The translations under genes were made by a program, and so were the position numbers. A stretch of DNA of 64,000 nt from Arthrobacter sp. zg-Y1110 (lineage in GTDB: Bacteria > Actinomycetota > Actinomycetes > Actinomycetales > Micrococcaceae): the NCBI RefSeq assembly GCF_025244865.1, contig NZ_CP104272.1, positions 1,178,001 to 1,242,000 on the forward strand, given 5' to 3'. A model generated the notes under the pieces. It searched no databases and had not been told where the DNA came from. It saw only the letters and a program-made list of their open reading frames with translations. How positions within the stretch are numbered: position 1 is the first letter of the stretch; each line of letters begins with the position of its first letter. Below are positions 52,298 through 61,006 of this stretch, piece by piece.

Positions 52298-53138
52298 GAC
52301 GCAGGAATTCGAAGCGGCGTCCGGCTCGGCGTCTGCCATGAGCCGGGAGGCACGCGCCACGACGCCCGCCTGGCTGTGGCTGCCGGCCGGCATCGCCCTG
52401 CTCCTGTGCACCGGACCCGTCGCGGCGCTGCTGCTCAACGTCCCCTGGACGTCGCTGCCGGAACTGCTCAGCTCCGACGCGGCCCGCACTGCGCTGGGCC
52501 TCTCCCTGGCCACCTCGGCGTGCTCCACGCTGCTCTGCGTCCTGCTGGGGCTGCCGCTGGCCGTGCTGCTCAGCAAACTGGAGGGGCCATGGATCCAGCT
52601 GATGCGCGGAATCCTGCTGATCCCGCTGGTGCTCTCACCCGTTGTCTCCGGCATCGCCCTGCTGTATTTCTGGGGCCGGCAGGGGATTGCTGGAAAGCTG
52701 CTCGGCGCCGTGGGACTGGACGTGGGGTACTCGCCGGCCGCCGTCGTTATTGTCCAGGTATTTGTTTCCCTGCCCTTCTTCGTGGTCGCATCGCTGAACA
52801 GCCTGTCCGCCGTGGACCGGGACCTGGAAATGGCCGCCGCCACGTCCGGGGCAGGTCCCACCGCGATCCTGCGCCACATCACCTTGCCGCTGGCGCTGCC
52901 GGGCATCGTGGCGGGCACGTTGCTGGCCTTCGCCCGCTCGCTGGGCGAATACGGTGCCACCATCACCTTCGCGGGAAGCATTGAAGGGAGCACCCGGACC
53001 CTGCCGCTGCAGATCGAACTGAGCCTGAACTCCAACCAGCCCCAGGCGGCCCTGGGCATCTGCCTGATGCTTATTGCCCTGTACCTGCTGGTCCTGCTGC
53101 TGGCCCGCATCGCCACCGGACGGCTGCTGCCGCGATGA
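52287..53138 (+). CDS. modB: Molybdate ABC transporter permease ModB
   Basis: A 283-residue permease with about five to six membrane helices and the ABC permease loop EMAAATSGAGPTAILRHITLPLALPG (about 191-216), which includes the EAA motif that docks on the ATPase. Other typical stretches are ARTALGLSLATSACSTLLCV and FARSLGEYGATITFAGSI. ATG 52287 overlaps modA; an in-frame later ATG at residue 19 is possible. The partner ATPase must be encoded elsewhere. Confidence 0.92.
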   Translation: MPLRTQEFEAASGSASAMSREARATTPAWLWLPAGIALLLCTGPVAALLLNVPWTSLPELLSSDAARTALGLSLATSACSTLLCVLLGLPLAVLLSKLEGPWIQLMRGILLIPLVLSPVVSGIALLYFWGRQGIAGKLLGAVGLDVGYSPAAVVIVQVFVSLPFFVVASLNSLSAVDRDLEMAAATSGAGPTAILRHITLPLALPGIVAGTLLAFARSLGEYGATITFAGSIEGSTRTLPLQIELSLNSNQPQAALGICLMLIALYLLVLLLARIATGRLLPR

Positions 53139-54706
53139 GTACCCGGGAACGGCTCACCCGGGGGTCTGCCGGCGGTCCGGAGCGGGCAAACCGGTGGTGG
53201 GCGGCGGCTGCAGGGCTGGTCGCCGCGGGACTCGGCGTGGCTGCCGGGGAGTTGCTCGCCGCCATAGCCAGCCCGTCACTGTCCCCGGTTTCCGCCGTCG
53301 GTTCGGTGGTCATCGATGCCGTTCCGGGCCCGGTCAAGGACGCCGCGATCAACCTCTTCGGGACGGCTGACAAGGCCGCGCTGCTGGTGGGGATGGGACT
53401 GATCATCGCGCTTGCCGCCGCCGCTGCCGGCGTCCTGGAACTGCGCCGTCCGCCGACGGGCGCGGCGGTGCTGGGACTCTTCGGGGCAGCCGGGCTGGCG
53501 GCAGTACTTACCCGGCAGCAGTTCTCGCTGCTGGCCCTCCTGCCGCCGCTAGCCGCTGCCGGCGTGGCCGTCCTGGTCCTGCGGGCACTCACGGCGCGGA
53601 TCCGGGACCTGGCCGCGGCGCAGACGAACGACGACGCCGCGGTGCGGCGCCGTACGGTGCTCACCTCGGTGGGCGGGGGAGCGGCGGTGGCCCTGCTCGG
53701 TGCCGCGCTGGCCGGCATAGCCCGAGGGGGACAGGTGGGCGTCACGGCCCTGCGCGAAACGGTCCGGCTGCCGGTACCGTCCCGGCGTGCGGCAGCGATA
53801 CCCGCCGGAGCCGAGCTCGCCGTCGACGGCCTGGCACCGCTGGTGACACCCGCTGCCGATTTTTACCGGATCGACACGGCCCTGAGGGTGCCGCTGATCG
53901 ACCCGGCGGAGTGGCGGCTGCGGATCACCGGCATGGTGGACCGTGAAGTGGAACTGGACTACTCGGAACTCCTCGCTGCGCCGCTGCAGGAAAGTTACGT
54001 CACCCTCGCCTGTGTTTCCAACGAGGTGGGCGGGAACCTGATCGGCAACGCCCGGTGGCTGGGAATGCCCGTCAGGGACCTGCTGGCCAGGGCAGGGGTG
54101 CAGCCGGGTGCGGACATGGTGCTCTCCACGAGCCGGGACGGGTGGAGCGCTTCCACCCCTTTGGAGGCATTGACCGATGACCGGGATGCGCTGCTGGCCG
54201 TAGGCATGAACGGGGAACCGCTGCCGCTGGAACACGGCTTTCCCGTCCGGCTGGTTGTGCCCGGCCTGTATGGATACGTGTCTGCGACCAAGTGGGTCAC
54301 CGAGCTGCGGGTCACCCGCTTCGCGGACGAGACGGCCTACTGGACGGACCGGGGCTGGGGCGAGCGCGGCCCGGTCAAGCTCTCCTCCCGCATCGACGTT
54401 CCCGGCCGTACACCGGTCTCCGCCGGCACGGTCACCGTGGCCGGCGTGGCGTGGGCGCAGCACACCGGCATCAGTGCCGTACAGGTGCGCGTGGACGACG
54501 GCGGCTGGCAGGACGCGGAGCTGGCTCCCGGGATCTCCGCAGATACGTGGCGGCAGTACCGGATCGCAGTGGAGCTGGCACCGGGCGGGCACGACATCGC
54601 GGTCCGGGCCGTGGACGCAAACGGCGTCCGGCAGGCGGAAGAAAAACGGCCAGTGCTTCCCGACGGAGCCACCGGACTGCATACAATTCGGGTGACGGTG
54701 CGCTGA
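53135..54706 (+). CDS. Membrane-anchored molybdopterin oxidoreductase, sulfite-oxidase family
   Basis: A 523-residue protein. The N-terminal third has about five membrane helices (roughly 21-45, 83-100, 108-125, 129-150, 174-197) with a twin-arginine-like RRRTVL at 171-176 before the last. The outer part (about 220-420) is a sulfite-oxidase/YedY-like molybdopterin domain with the metal-coordinating C293 in TLACVSNEVGG. A C-terminal Ig-like domain (about 425-523) is of the Mo-co dimerisation type. It is probably a membrane-bound sulfite or sulfoxide oxidoreductase; the substrate is unknown. It begins at the modB stop (ATGA). Confidence 0.88.
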   Translation: MSTRERLTRGSAGGPERANRWWAAAAGLVAAGLGVAAGELLAAIASPSLSPVSAVGSVVIDAVPGPVKDAAINLFGTADKAALLVGMGLIIALAAAAAGVLELRRPPTGAAVLGLFGAAGLAAVLTRQQFSLLALLPPLAAAGVAVLVLRALTARIRDLAAAQTNDDAAVRRRTVLTSVGGGAAVALLGAALAGIARGGQVGVTALRETVRLPVPSRRAAAIPAGAELAVDGLAPLVTPAADFYRIDTALRVPLIDPAEWRLRITGMVDREVELDYSELLAAPLQESYVTLACVSNEVGGNLIGNARWLGMPVRDLLARAGVQPGADMVLSTSRDGWSASTPLEALTDDRDALLAVGMNGEPLPLEHGFPVRLVVPGLYGYVSATKWVTELRVTRFADETAYWTDRGWGERGPVKLSSRIDVPGRTPVSAGTVTVAGVAWAQHTGISAVQVRVDDGGWQDAELAPGISADTWRQYRIAVELAPGGHDIAVRAVDANGVRQAEEKRPVLPDGATGLHTIRVTVR

Positions 54707-54750
54707 GGTTTTTCGTGCCCTCGACGCCGCCCCATCTCCCAAGGAGGACC

Positions 54751-56055
54751 ATGTCGGTAGAACCGGCTCCACAGAGTGTCCCGGCACCGGCACCCGCTGC
54801 TCCGGCCGGACCCCGGCAGGTAGCGGCGCACCGGCAAGCCGTGGAGGACCTCCTGCGGACCTGGTTCCAGGCGCATCCGCCCGCCCACGAGACCGTGGCA
54901 CTGAACTCCGCAGCCGGGCGGCTCCTTGCCACCGCGGTGCGGGCACCGGGGAACCTGCCGCCCTTCACGAACTCGCAGATGGACGGTTACGCGGTCCGGG
55001 TTGCCGACCTCGCAGCAGCCGAGGACCTGCCGTCAGCCCCCGGCAGGGTCCGCCTGGCCACGGCCGCACCCATTCCGGCCGGTTCGGCACCGCCGCCGCT
55101 GCTCCCCGGCACGGCCGCACCCGTCATGACCGGTGCCATGCTGCCCGAGGGGGCCGACGCCGTCGTCCCGATCGAGGCCTGCACACCCAACACCTTCCTG
55201 CCCCCCGGGGAGCCCCGTAGCACCGTGGCCGTCCCCGCGGAGGTGCCCGCCGGGCAGTTTGTCCGCAGGGAAGGCAGCGATATCGGCGCGGGAACCCCGG
55301 CACTGCCCGCCGGAGCAGTGCTGGGTCCGCTGCAGCTGGGCCTGCTCGCGGCCCTCGGCCTGGACCGCGTCACCGTCCGGGCACGGCCGCGGGTGCTGCT
55401 GCTGACCACCGGAGACGAAGTCATTGAACCGGGCCGGCCGCTCGGGCCGGGCCAGATCCATGACGCGAACACCACCCTGCTCCGGAGTTCGCTCGAGGAG
55501 GCGGGCGCGGAGGTGCTGCGCTCCCGGATCCTGGCCGACTCCCCGCAGGAGTTCACCGACCGGCTCCGTGCCGACGTCAATGCTGACGCCCCGGACCTGG
55601 TCCTCACCTCGGGCGGCATCAGCAAGGGAGCCTACGAGGTGGTGCGCCAGGGCCTCGCCTCGCAGGACGTGGCGTTCCTGTCCGTGGCCATGCAGCCGGG
55701 CGGCCCGCAGGGCATCGGCACGGTCGACGGCGTCCCGTTCCTCGGGTTCCCGGGCAACCCGGTCAGCTCGCTGGTGTCCTTCGAGATGTTCCTGCGCCCG
55801 GCCCTGACGGCCGTCACCGGCGCGCCGCGGCCGCGGGCGGAAGTGCCCGCCCGGCTCACCGCCCCGCTCGGCAGTCCCGCCGGCAAGCACCAGGTGCGCC
55901 GCGGCCGGTACACGGCCGGAACGGTGGAGCCGGTGGGCGGGCCCGGGTCCCACCTGGTCCATGCCCTGGCCTCCTCCAACGCCCTGATCTCCGTCCCCGT
56001 GGGGACGGAGCACCTCGAGGCCGGCGCAGAAGTGACAGTATTGCTACTGGAATAA
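54751..56055 (+). CDS. moeA: Molybdopterin molybdotransferase MoeA
   Basis: A 434-residue MoeA that inserts molybdate into adenylylated molybdopterin. The N-terminal part has [20 protein letters not shown] (about 69-88), the central MogA-like domain [13 protein letters not shown] and [19 protein letters not shown] (about 332-350), then a C-terminal beta domain. ATG 54751 has AAGGAGG 3 nt upstream; the first 30 residues are a Pro/Ala extension. Longer readings from 54292 overlap the oxidoreductase and are rejected. Confidence 0.94.
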   Translation: MSVEPAPQSVPAPAPAAPAGPRQVAAHRQAVEDLLRTWFQAHPPAHETVALNSAAGRLLATAVRAPGNLPPFTNSQMDGYAVRVADLAAAEDLPSAPGRVRLATAAPIPAGSAPPPLLPGTAAPVMTGAMLPEGADAVVPIEACTPNTFLPPGEPRSTVAVPAEVPAGQFVRREGSDIGAGTPALPAGAVLGPLQLGLLAALGLDRVTVRARPRVLLLTTGDEVIEPGRPLGPGQIHDANTTLLRSSLEEAGAEVLRSRILADSPQEFTDRLRADVNADAPDLVLTSGGISKGAYEVVRQGLASQDVAFLSVAMQPGGPQGIGTVDGVPFLGFPGNPVSSLVSFEMFLRPALTAVTGAPRPRAEVPARLTAPLGSPAGKHQVRRGRYTAGTVEPVGGPGSHLVHALASSNALISVPVGTEHLEAGAEVTVLLLE

Positions 56056-56101
56056 CCGCAACTGTGTCCCGCCCGGACGCCGTGCCCGAAAGGACCCTGC
56101 C

Positions 56102-56596
56102 GTGAGCGCCGAACCCGAAGACCTCCACCCCGCCGGCCTGACCCACGTCCGCGAGGACGGCTCCGCGCACATGGTGGATGTATCCGCCAAAACCGAAACC
56201 ACGCGCCAGGCCACGGCACAGGCCGTGCTGCGCAGCACCGCCGAGGTGGTACGCCTGATCGCCGACGGCGGGCTGCCGAAGGGTGACGCACTCGCCGTGG
56301 CCCGGGTAGCCGGCATCATGGCCGCCAAGCAGACGTCCAACCTCATCCCGCTGTGCCATCCGCTGCCCCTGACGAAGGTCACCGTGGACTTCACCCCGCG
56401 GGAGGGCGACGTCGTCGTGGAAGCCACCGTGAAGACCAAGGCACTCACCGGCGTCGAAATGGAGGCGCTGACCGCAGCCTCCGTGGCCGCGCTGACGCTC
56501 TACGACATGATCAAGGCCGTCGACAAACATGCCCGCATCACCGACATCATGGTTCGGGCCAAGTCCGGCGGCAAAAGCGGAGACTGGGCGTTGTGA
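56102..56596 (+). CDS. moaC: Cyclic pyranopterin monophosphate synthase MoaC
   Basis: A 164-residue MoaC, acting after MoaA to form c[24 protein letters not shown] opens the domain. [18 protein letters not shown] (about 80-97), with the active-site His, and [26 protein letters not shown] are diagnostic. The start is GTG 56102; the stop overlaps the GTG of the next gene (GTGA). Confidence 0.95.
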   Translation: MSAEPEDLHPAGLTHVREDGSAHMVDVSAKTETTRQATAQAVLRSTAEVVRLIADGGLPKGDALAVARVAGIMAAKQTSNLIPLCHPLPLTKVTVDFTPREGDVVVEATVKTKALTGVEMEALTAASVAALTLYDMIKAVDKHARITDIMVRAKSGGKSGDWAL

Positions 56597-57084
56597 GCAC
56601 TCCGTCATCCCGCCGCACCGCAGGGGTCCTGATCGCGTCCACCCGCGCCGCGGCCGGCACCTACCAGGATGAATGCGGCCCGCTGATTGCCGACTGGCTG
56701 TATGCCCTGGGCTATGACATCGTGCTGGCCGAAGTGGTGCCCGACGGCGTTGAGGTCGCCGCGTCGCTGCAGCGCATCCTCGCCCTCGAACCTTCGGTGC
56801 TGCTCACCAGTGGAGGCACCGGGCTCAGCCCGGACGACGTCACCCCCGAGTCCACCGAGCCCCTCCTGGACCGCCACGTGCCCGGAGTCATGGAAGCCAT
56901 CCGTGCCAAGGGGCTGGCCTCGACGCCGATGGCCGCCATCAGCCGCGGGTTCGCCGGCACCGCCGGCCGCACCTTCGTGGTCAACCTGCCCGGTTCCCCG
57001 GCCGCGGTGGCTGACGGACTTGCCGTACTGGAACCGATCATCGGCCACATCTGCGGCCAGTTGGAAGGAAAGCGTGAACACTAG
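56593..57084 (+). CDS. mog: Molybdopterin adenylyltransferase, Mog/MoaB type
   Basis: A 163-residue protein of the MogA/MoaB family, which adenylylates molybdopterin before molybdate insertion by MoeA. The motif [21 protein letters not shown] (about 76-95, with GGTG and the T/S-P loop) and the downstream FVVNLPGSP are conserved. The start is GTG 56593, overlapping the moaC stop; the longer reading from 56353 lies inside moaC in another frame. Its last 11 bp overlap moaE. Confidence 0.93.
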   Translation: MSTPSSRRTAGVLIASTRAAAGTYQDECGPLIADWLYALGYDIVLAEVVPDGVEVAASLQRILALEPSVLLTSGGTGLSPDDVTPESTEPLLDRHVPGVMEAIRAKGLASTPMAAISRGFAGTAGRTFVVNLPGSPAAVADGLAVLEPIIGHICGQLEGKREH

Positions 57085-57511
57085 CGAAGTGGTCCGTGCC
57101 ACCGTCTCCGCCGAGCCGCTGAGCAGCACCGAGGCCGAACAGAACGCATGGTCGCCGGACTGCGGCGCCGTGGTCCTCTTCAGCGGCATCGTCCGCAACC
57201 ACGACGACGGCAAGTCCGTCACGGCACTTGCCTACAGCGCCCACCCCACGGCACAGTCCGTGCTGGGCGAGGTGGCCGCCGCAATCGCGGCGAAGTACGA
57301 CGGCGTCCGGATCTGGGTGGCCCACCGCACCGGAGACCTGGACATCGGCGACGCGGCCCTCGTGGCTGCCGTCGCCTCGGCCCACCGCGGCACCGCGTTT
57401 GCGGCCTGCTCCGAGCTCGTGGACACGGTCAAGGCGAACGTGCCCATCTGGAAGGAGCAGGGCTTCACGGACGGCAGCACCGAGTGGGTGGGCGTCAGCG
57501 ACCGGCCCTGA
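57074..57511 (+). CDS. moaE: Molybdopterin synthase large subunit MoaE
   Basis: A 145-residue MoaE. DCGAVVLFSGIVRNHDDGKSV (residues about 29-48), LAYSAHPTAQ, VRIWVAHRTGDLDIGDAALV and KANVPIWKEQ near the C-terminus, with the catalytic lysine in the last, match the family. It dimerises with MoaD to make molybdopterin from cPMP. GTG 57074, overlapping mog. It ends the molybdenum cofactor cluster; dapB starts 17 bp later under its own promoter. Confidence 0.93.
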   Translation: MNTSEVVRATVSAEPLSSTEAEQNAWSPDCGAVVLFSGIVRNHDDGKSVTALAYSAHPTAQSVLGEVAAAIAAKYDGVRIWVAHRTGDLDIGDAALVAAVASAHRGTAFAACSELVDTVKANVPIWKEQGFTDGSTEWVGVSDRP

Positions 57512-57515
57512 CCGG

Positions 57516-57521
57516 TAATCT
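57516..57521 (+). promoter_or_regulatory. -10 element for dapB, leaderless
   Basis: TAATCT is followed by 7 nt and ATG 57529; the spacer GGAGCCT offers only a poorly spaced GGAG. Confidence 0.5.
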
Positions 57522-57528
57522 GGAGCCT

Positions 57529-58287
57529 ATGAGCGAAAAACTTGCCGTAGCGGTCCTCGGTGCCGCAGGCCGCATGGGGTCCGAGGCCGTTGCCGCCGTC
57601 GAGGCCGCCGAAGACATGGAACTCGTTGCAGCGCTGGGCCGTACCGACCCGCTGGAAACCCTCGTCTCGGCCGGTGCCCGGTACGTAGTGGACCTGACCG
57701 TGCCGGACAGCACCGAGGCCAACGTCCGCTTCGCCGTCGAGCACGGCATGCACGCCGTCGTCGGCACCACCGGATGGGACGCCGAGCGGTTGGGCCGCCT
57801 GGCGGAGCTGCTGGAAACGTCCCCCGCCACCGGTGTGCTCATCGCGCCGAACTTCGCCCTCGGCTCGGTGCTGGCCTCGGCCTTCGCAGCCAAGGCCGCC
57901 CGCTACTTCGAATCGGTGGAACTGATTGAGCTGCACCACCCGGACAAGGTGGATGCCCCCTCGGGAACGGCCGTACGCACCGCCCAGCTGATCGCCGCCG
58001 CGCGCGCTGAGGCCGGTGTGGCTCCGTCTCCGGACGCCACGGCCAAGGCACTGCCGGGAGCGCGCGGCGCGGAGGTGGACGGAGTGCACGTGCATTCAGT
58101 GCGGCTGCGCGGGCTGGTTGCCCACCAGGAAGTGCTTCTGGGCGGGCCGGGCGAGCAGCTGACCATCCGGCATGATTCCTTCGACCGCGCCTCCTTCATG
58201 CCCGGTGTCCTGCTGGGCCTGCGGCAGGTCGCCGGCCATCCCGGACTGACCGTCGGACTTGACGGCTACCTCAACCTGAACGACTAA
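57529..58287 (+). CDS. dapB: 4-hydroxy-tetrahydrodipicolinate reductase
   Basis: A 252-residue reductase of the lysine/diaminopimelate pathway. The NAD(P) loop is VAVLGAAGRMGSEAV (residues 5-19), the catalytic region is ELHHPDKVDAPSGTAVRTAQ (about 137-156), and HSVRLRGLVAHQEVLLG marks the C-terminal domain. It supplies meso-diaminopimelate for peptidoglycan together with DapA at 60083. ATG 57529 is supported by the -10 spacing. Confidence 0.95.
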   Translation: MSEKLAVAVLGAAGRMGSEAVAAVEAAEDMELVAALGRTDPLETLVSAGARYVVDLTVPDSTEANVRFAVEHGMHAVVGTTGWDAERLGRLAELLETSPATGVLIAPNFALGSVLASAFAAKAARYFESVELIELHHPDKVDAPSGTAVRTAQLIAAARAEAGVAPSPDATAKALPGARGAEVDGVHVHSVRLRGLVAHQEVLLGGPGEQLTIRHDSFDRASFMPGVLLGLRQVAGHPGLTVGLDGYLNLND

Positions 58288-58295
58288 GGAACACG

Positions 58296-58781
58296 TTGTC
58301 TTTCTTCACGGGCCTTTTCTCCAACCGCGCCAAGCTCGGCGTGGCCCTGGTGACCCTGCTGCTCTTCTTCTATCTGTGGGTCTCGGCGCAGCGCGGCTGG
58401 CTGCTGCTCACTTCTGACGAGATTTCGGCCAAACTGATGGGCCTTGCCTACCTGGTGCTGCCGGTGGTCGGCGCGTGGGCGCTCATCCGCGAGCTGATGT
58501 TCGGCAACCGGACGGAACAGATGGCCCGGATCCTGGCCGAGGAAGGCCGGCTGCCGGTGGATGACCTCCCGCGGACGCCTGCCGGACGGATTGTTCGCGA
58601 AGCCGCGGACGCCCAGTTCCCTCAGTACAAGGCAGAAACCGAGGCCGCGCCCGAGGATTGGCGCAGCTGGTTCCGGTTGTCCTGCGCCTACGACGCCGCC
58701 GGAGACCGCACGCGCGCCCGGCGCACCATGCGGCAGGCCGGCAGGCTCTACGCGGGAACCCGGAACCAGCCCGGAGCCTAG
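58296..58781 (+). CDS. Membrane protein with TPR-like C-terminus, function unknown
   Basis: A 161-residue protein. Two membrane helices (about 13-30 and 46-65) are followed by a soluble region that ends in a helical repeat, AEAAPEDWRSWFRLSCAYDAAGDRTRARRTMRQAGRLY (about 117-154), resembling a single TPR. The start is TTG 58296 with AAGGA about 5 nt upstream, 8 bp after dapB, so co-transcription is likely. It may be a small scaffolding protein. Its stop shares a CTAG with the convergent acyltransferase gene. Confidence 0.78.
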   Translation: MSFFTGLFSNRAKLGVALVTLLLFFYLWVSAQRGWLLLTSDEISAKLMGLAYLVLPVVGAWALIRELMFGNRTEQMARILAEEGRLPVDDLPRTPAGRIVREAADAQFPQYKAETEAAPEDWRSWFRLSCAYDAAGDRTRARRTMRQAGRLYAGTRNQPGA

Positions 58782-59965
58782 CGCTTCTGCCGGGCCGGGG
58801 GCGTGGCCCGGCCGCTCTTGCCGCGGGCCAGCCGGGAGGCACCCGAGGTGACCAGTTCCAGCGGACCGCGTGCGTCGATGCGCTGGAACAGTACGGCCAG
58901 GACCACCAGGATAGCGACTTGGATCCAGTACACCGGCAACGGTTCCAGGGGCGGGCTCTGCTGGTCCACCATGGTCATCACCCATACATGCAGGCTGTAC
59001 AGGGTGAGGGTCATTGCTCCGGCCGCGGACAGAGGCAGCAGGAGGTTCGGCCGGGCACGCGTCAACAGCAGGCAGACGCCCAGCACCGCGGCTGCGGTGC
59101 CTGCGGTGTGCAGCATATCGAGGCTGGTGTTGGAATGCGGTCCTGCCAAAGCGAGCCACCACCAGGAACCGGTCTGCTCCACCGAACTGAGATTGACCTC
59201 CAACATCCGTGCCAGGGGCCACCGCTGCCCGGACTCCGTGGCCCTGAGGACATCAAAACCGCCCAGCTCGCCAAGCAGGTAATAGGAGACCAACTTGGCG
59301 GTCACGGCGGCAAACACCCCGCCCGTGAGCAGTCCCACCTGAACCGGCAGGCTGGTCAGCGCCAGGCGCCCGATCACCAGCCCCAGCAGGATATAGCTCA
59401 GCCACTGCAGCACTGGATAGAACCCCGTGACGAAGACATCGGCTGCCAGCGCGGCGGGGGAGAGGAACGCGTCCCAGGTGATGTTTCCATCGACATCCGA
59501 CGGCGAGAGGTTCCGCAGCAGCCAGTCCCGCGCCACGTAGGCAAGTACCGGGGACAGCAGCAGCCAGGCCCCGGCCCAGACGGCCAGCCGGCGCAGCGGC
59601 ATGCCCAGGAACGGCAGCGCCAGCAGGAACAGGACGGCGTAATGGAAGAGGATGACGGCGATGGTGGTTTCCAGTCCGCCCAGCACCAGGCCCACCAGGG
59701 CGATGATGAGTGCGCGCACCGCAATTCCGCGCCGGTCCCGGTTCACTGCCTTCGCCTCATGGGGTTCGCTGCCGCCGGTCAGCAGTGCCAGCCCGACACC
59801 GGCAACCACCGCGAACAAGGCCGAGGAACGACCGGAGAACACAAGCCCGGTCAGGCTGGGATCGCCGGTTTCCTGGTTGTAGAGCGGCAGCACGTGCGTC
59901 GCGATCATGCCCAGCAGGGCGATCCCGCGGGCAGCATCGATGCCGGTCAGGCGGCGTTGGTTCAT
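58778..59965 (-). CDS. DUF418 / HGSNAT-like membrane acyltransferase
   Basis: A 395-residue polytopic protein with about ten membrane helices. The N-terminal RRLTGIDAARGIALLGMIATH and the SSALFAVVAGVGLALL segment match the DUF1624/HGSNAT-type acyltransferase family that overlaps DUF418. Such proteins transfer acyl groups across the membrane to sugars or lipids. The target here is unknown. I chose ATG 59965; the 8-codon longer reading starts with an implausible MSCETILC. Single gene, convergent with the 161-residue membrane protein, divergent from dapA. Confidence 0.85.
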   Translation of the reverse strand: MNQRRLTGIDAARGIALLGMIATHVLPLYNQETGDPSLTGLVFSGRSSALFAVVAGVGLALLTGGSEPHEAKAVNRDRRGIAVRALIIALVGLVLGGLETTIAVILFHYAVLFLLALPFLGMPLRRLAVWAGAWLLLSPVLAYVARDWLLRNLSPSDVDGNITWDAFLSPAALAADVFVTGFYPVLQWLSYILLGLVIGRLALTSLPVQVGLLTGGVFAAVTAKLVSYYLLGELGGFDVLRATESGQRWPLARMLEVNLSSVEQTGSWWWLALAGPHSNTSLDMLHTAGTAAAVLGVCLLLTRARPNLLLPLSAAGAMTLTLYSLHVWVMTMVDQQSPPLEPLPVYWIQVAILVVLAVLFQRIDARGPLELVTSGASRLARGKSGRATPPARQKR

Positions 59966-60069
59966 GCACAGAATCGTCTCACAGGACACTGCAGGCGGCC
60001 GTCGCCGCCCTGAAGCTCGGCCGGCTTCTACTTCCTACGCCTTGTTGTCCCATTGCGCTGCGTAACGGG

Positions 60070-60075
60070 TAACGT
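60070..60075 (+). promoter_or_regulatory. -10 element for dapA, leaderless
   Basis: TAACGT is followed by 7 nt and ATG 60083. Confidence 0.5.
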
Positions 60076-60082
60076 TTTACCC

Positions 60083-61000
60083 ATGGATTTCCAAAACAGC
60101 ACGCTTCCTTTCGGCACCCTCGTCACCGCCATGGTGACCCCGTTTACCGAGGACGGGGAAGTGGACTTCGATGCCACTGCCTACCTCGCGAACAAGCTCG
60201 TCGAAGACGGCTGCGACGGCCTGGTGGTTTCCGGCACCACCGGTGAAACCTCCACGCTGGAAGACAGCGAGAAGGAAGACCTGTTCCGGGTGGTTGCCCA
60301 GACCGTCGGCGGCCGTGCCAAGGTCATTGCCGGCACCGGCACCAACCACACGTCCCACTCCGTGGAGATGGCCCGCCGCGCAGAGCGTGCCGGGGTTGAC
60401 GGCCAGCTCGTGGTTACCCCGTATTACAACAAGCCGACGCAGGCGGGCGTGATCGCGCACTTCGACGCCGTCACCGCCGCCACCGACCTTCCGGTCATGG
60501 TGTACGACATTCCCGGCCGCGCCGGCATCGCCCTGAGCACCTCCACTATCTTCAAGCTGGCCGAGAACCCCCGGATCCTGGCGCTGAAGGACGCGAAGGC
60601 GGACTTCGCCGGCATCACCCGCGTGCTGGCCAACACCACCCTGGATGTCTACGCCGGTGATGACGGGCTGACCCTGCCGTGGATGGCCGCCGGCGCCGTC
60701 GGCGTCGTCAGCGTGTCCGCGCACGTAGCCACCGCGCAGTTCCGCGCCTTGGTCGATGCCGCGGCAGCAGGGGACTTCGCCACCGCCCGCCGCATCCACT
60801 TCGAACTTGATCCGGTGGTCCGTGCAGTCATGACCCACATTCCCGGCACCGTTTCGACCAAGCAGATCCTGGCGATGCAGAAGGTCATTCCCACCGCAAC
60901 CGTCCGGCTGCCGCTGGTGGCGCCCGACGCCGTCGAAATGGAAACCATCCTGACCGATCTGGCTGAAGCCGGCATGGACTTCTCCCGGACCGAGGCGTAG
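60083..61000 (+). CDS. dapA: 4-hydroxy-tetrahydrodipicolinate synthase
   Basis: A 305-residue TIM-barrel enzyme that condenses pyruvate and aspartate semialdehyde. The substrate loop GTTGETSTL (51-59), Y141 in VMVYDIPGR and the Schiff-base lysine K169 in ILALKDAKADF are all present. A longer reading from 60053 would precede the promoter and is rejected. RNase J begins 6 bp later, so the two are co-transcribed, as in many actinobacteria. Confidence 0.96.
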   Translation: MDFQNSTLPFGTLVTAMVTPFTEDGEVDFDATAYLANKLVEDGCDGLVVSGTTGETSTLEDSEKEDLFRVVAQTVGGRAKVIAGTGTNHTSHSVEMARRAERAGVDGQLVVTPYYNKPTQAGVIAHFDAVTAATDLPVMVYDIPGRAGIALSTSTIFKLAENPRILALKDAKADFAGITRVLANTTLDVYAGDDGLTLPWMAAGAVGVVSVSAHVATAQFRALVDAAAAGDFATARRIHFELDPVVRAVMTHIPGTVSTKQILAMQKVIPTATVRLPLVAPDAVEMETILTDLAEAGMDFSRTEA

Positions 61001-61006
61001 GCAATC

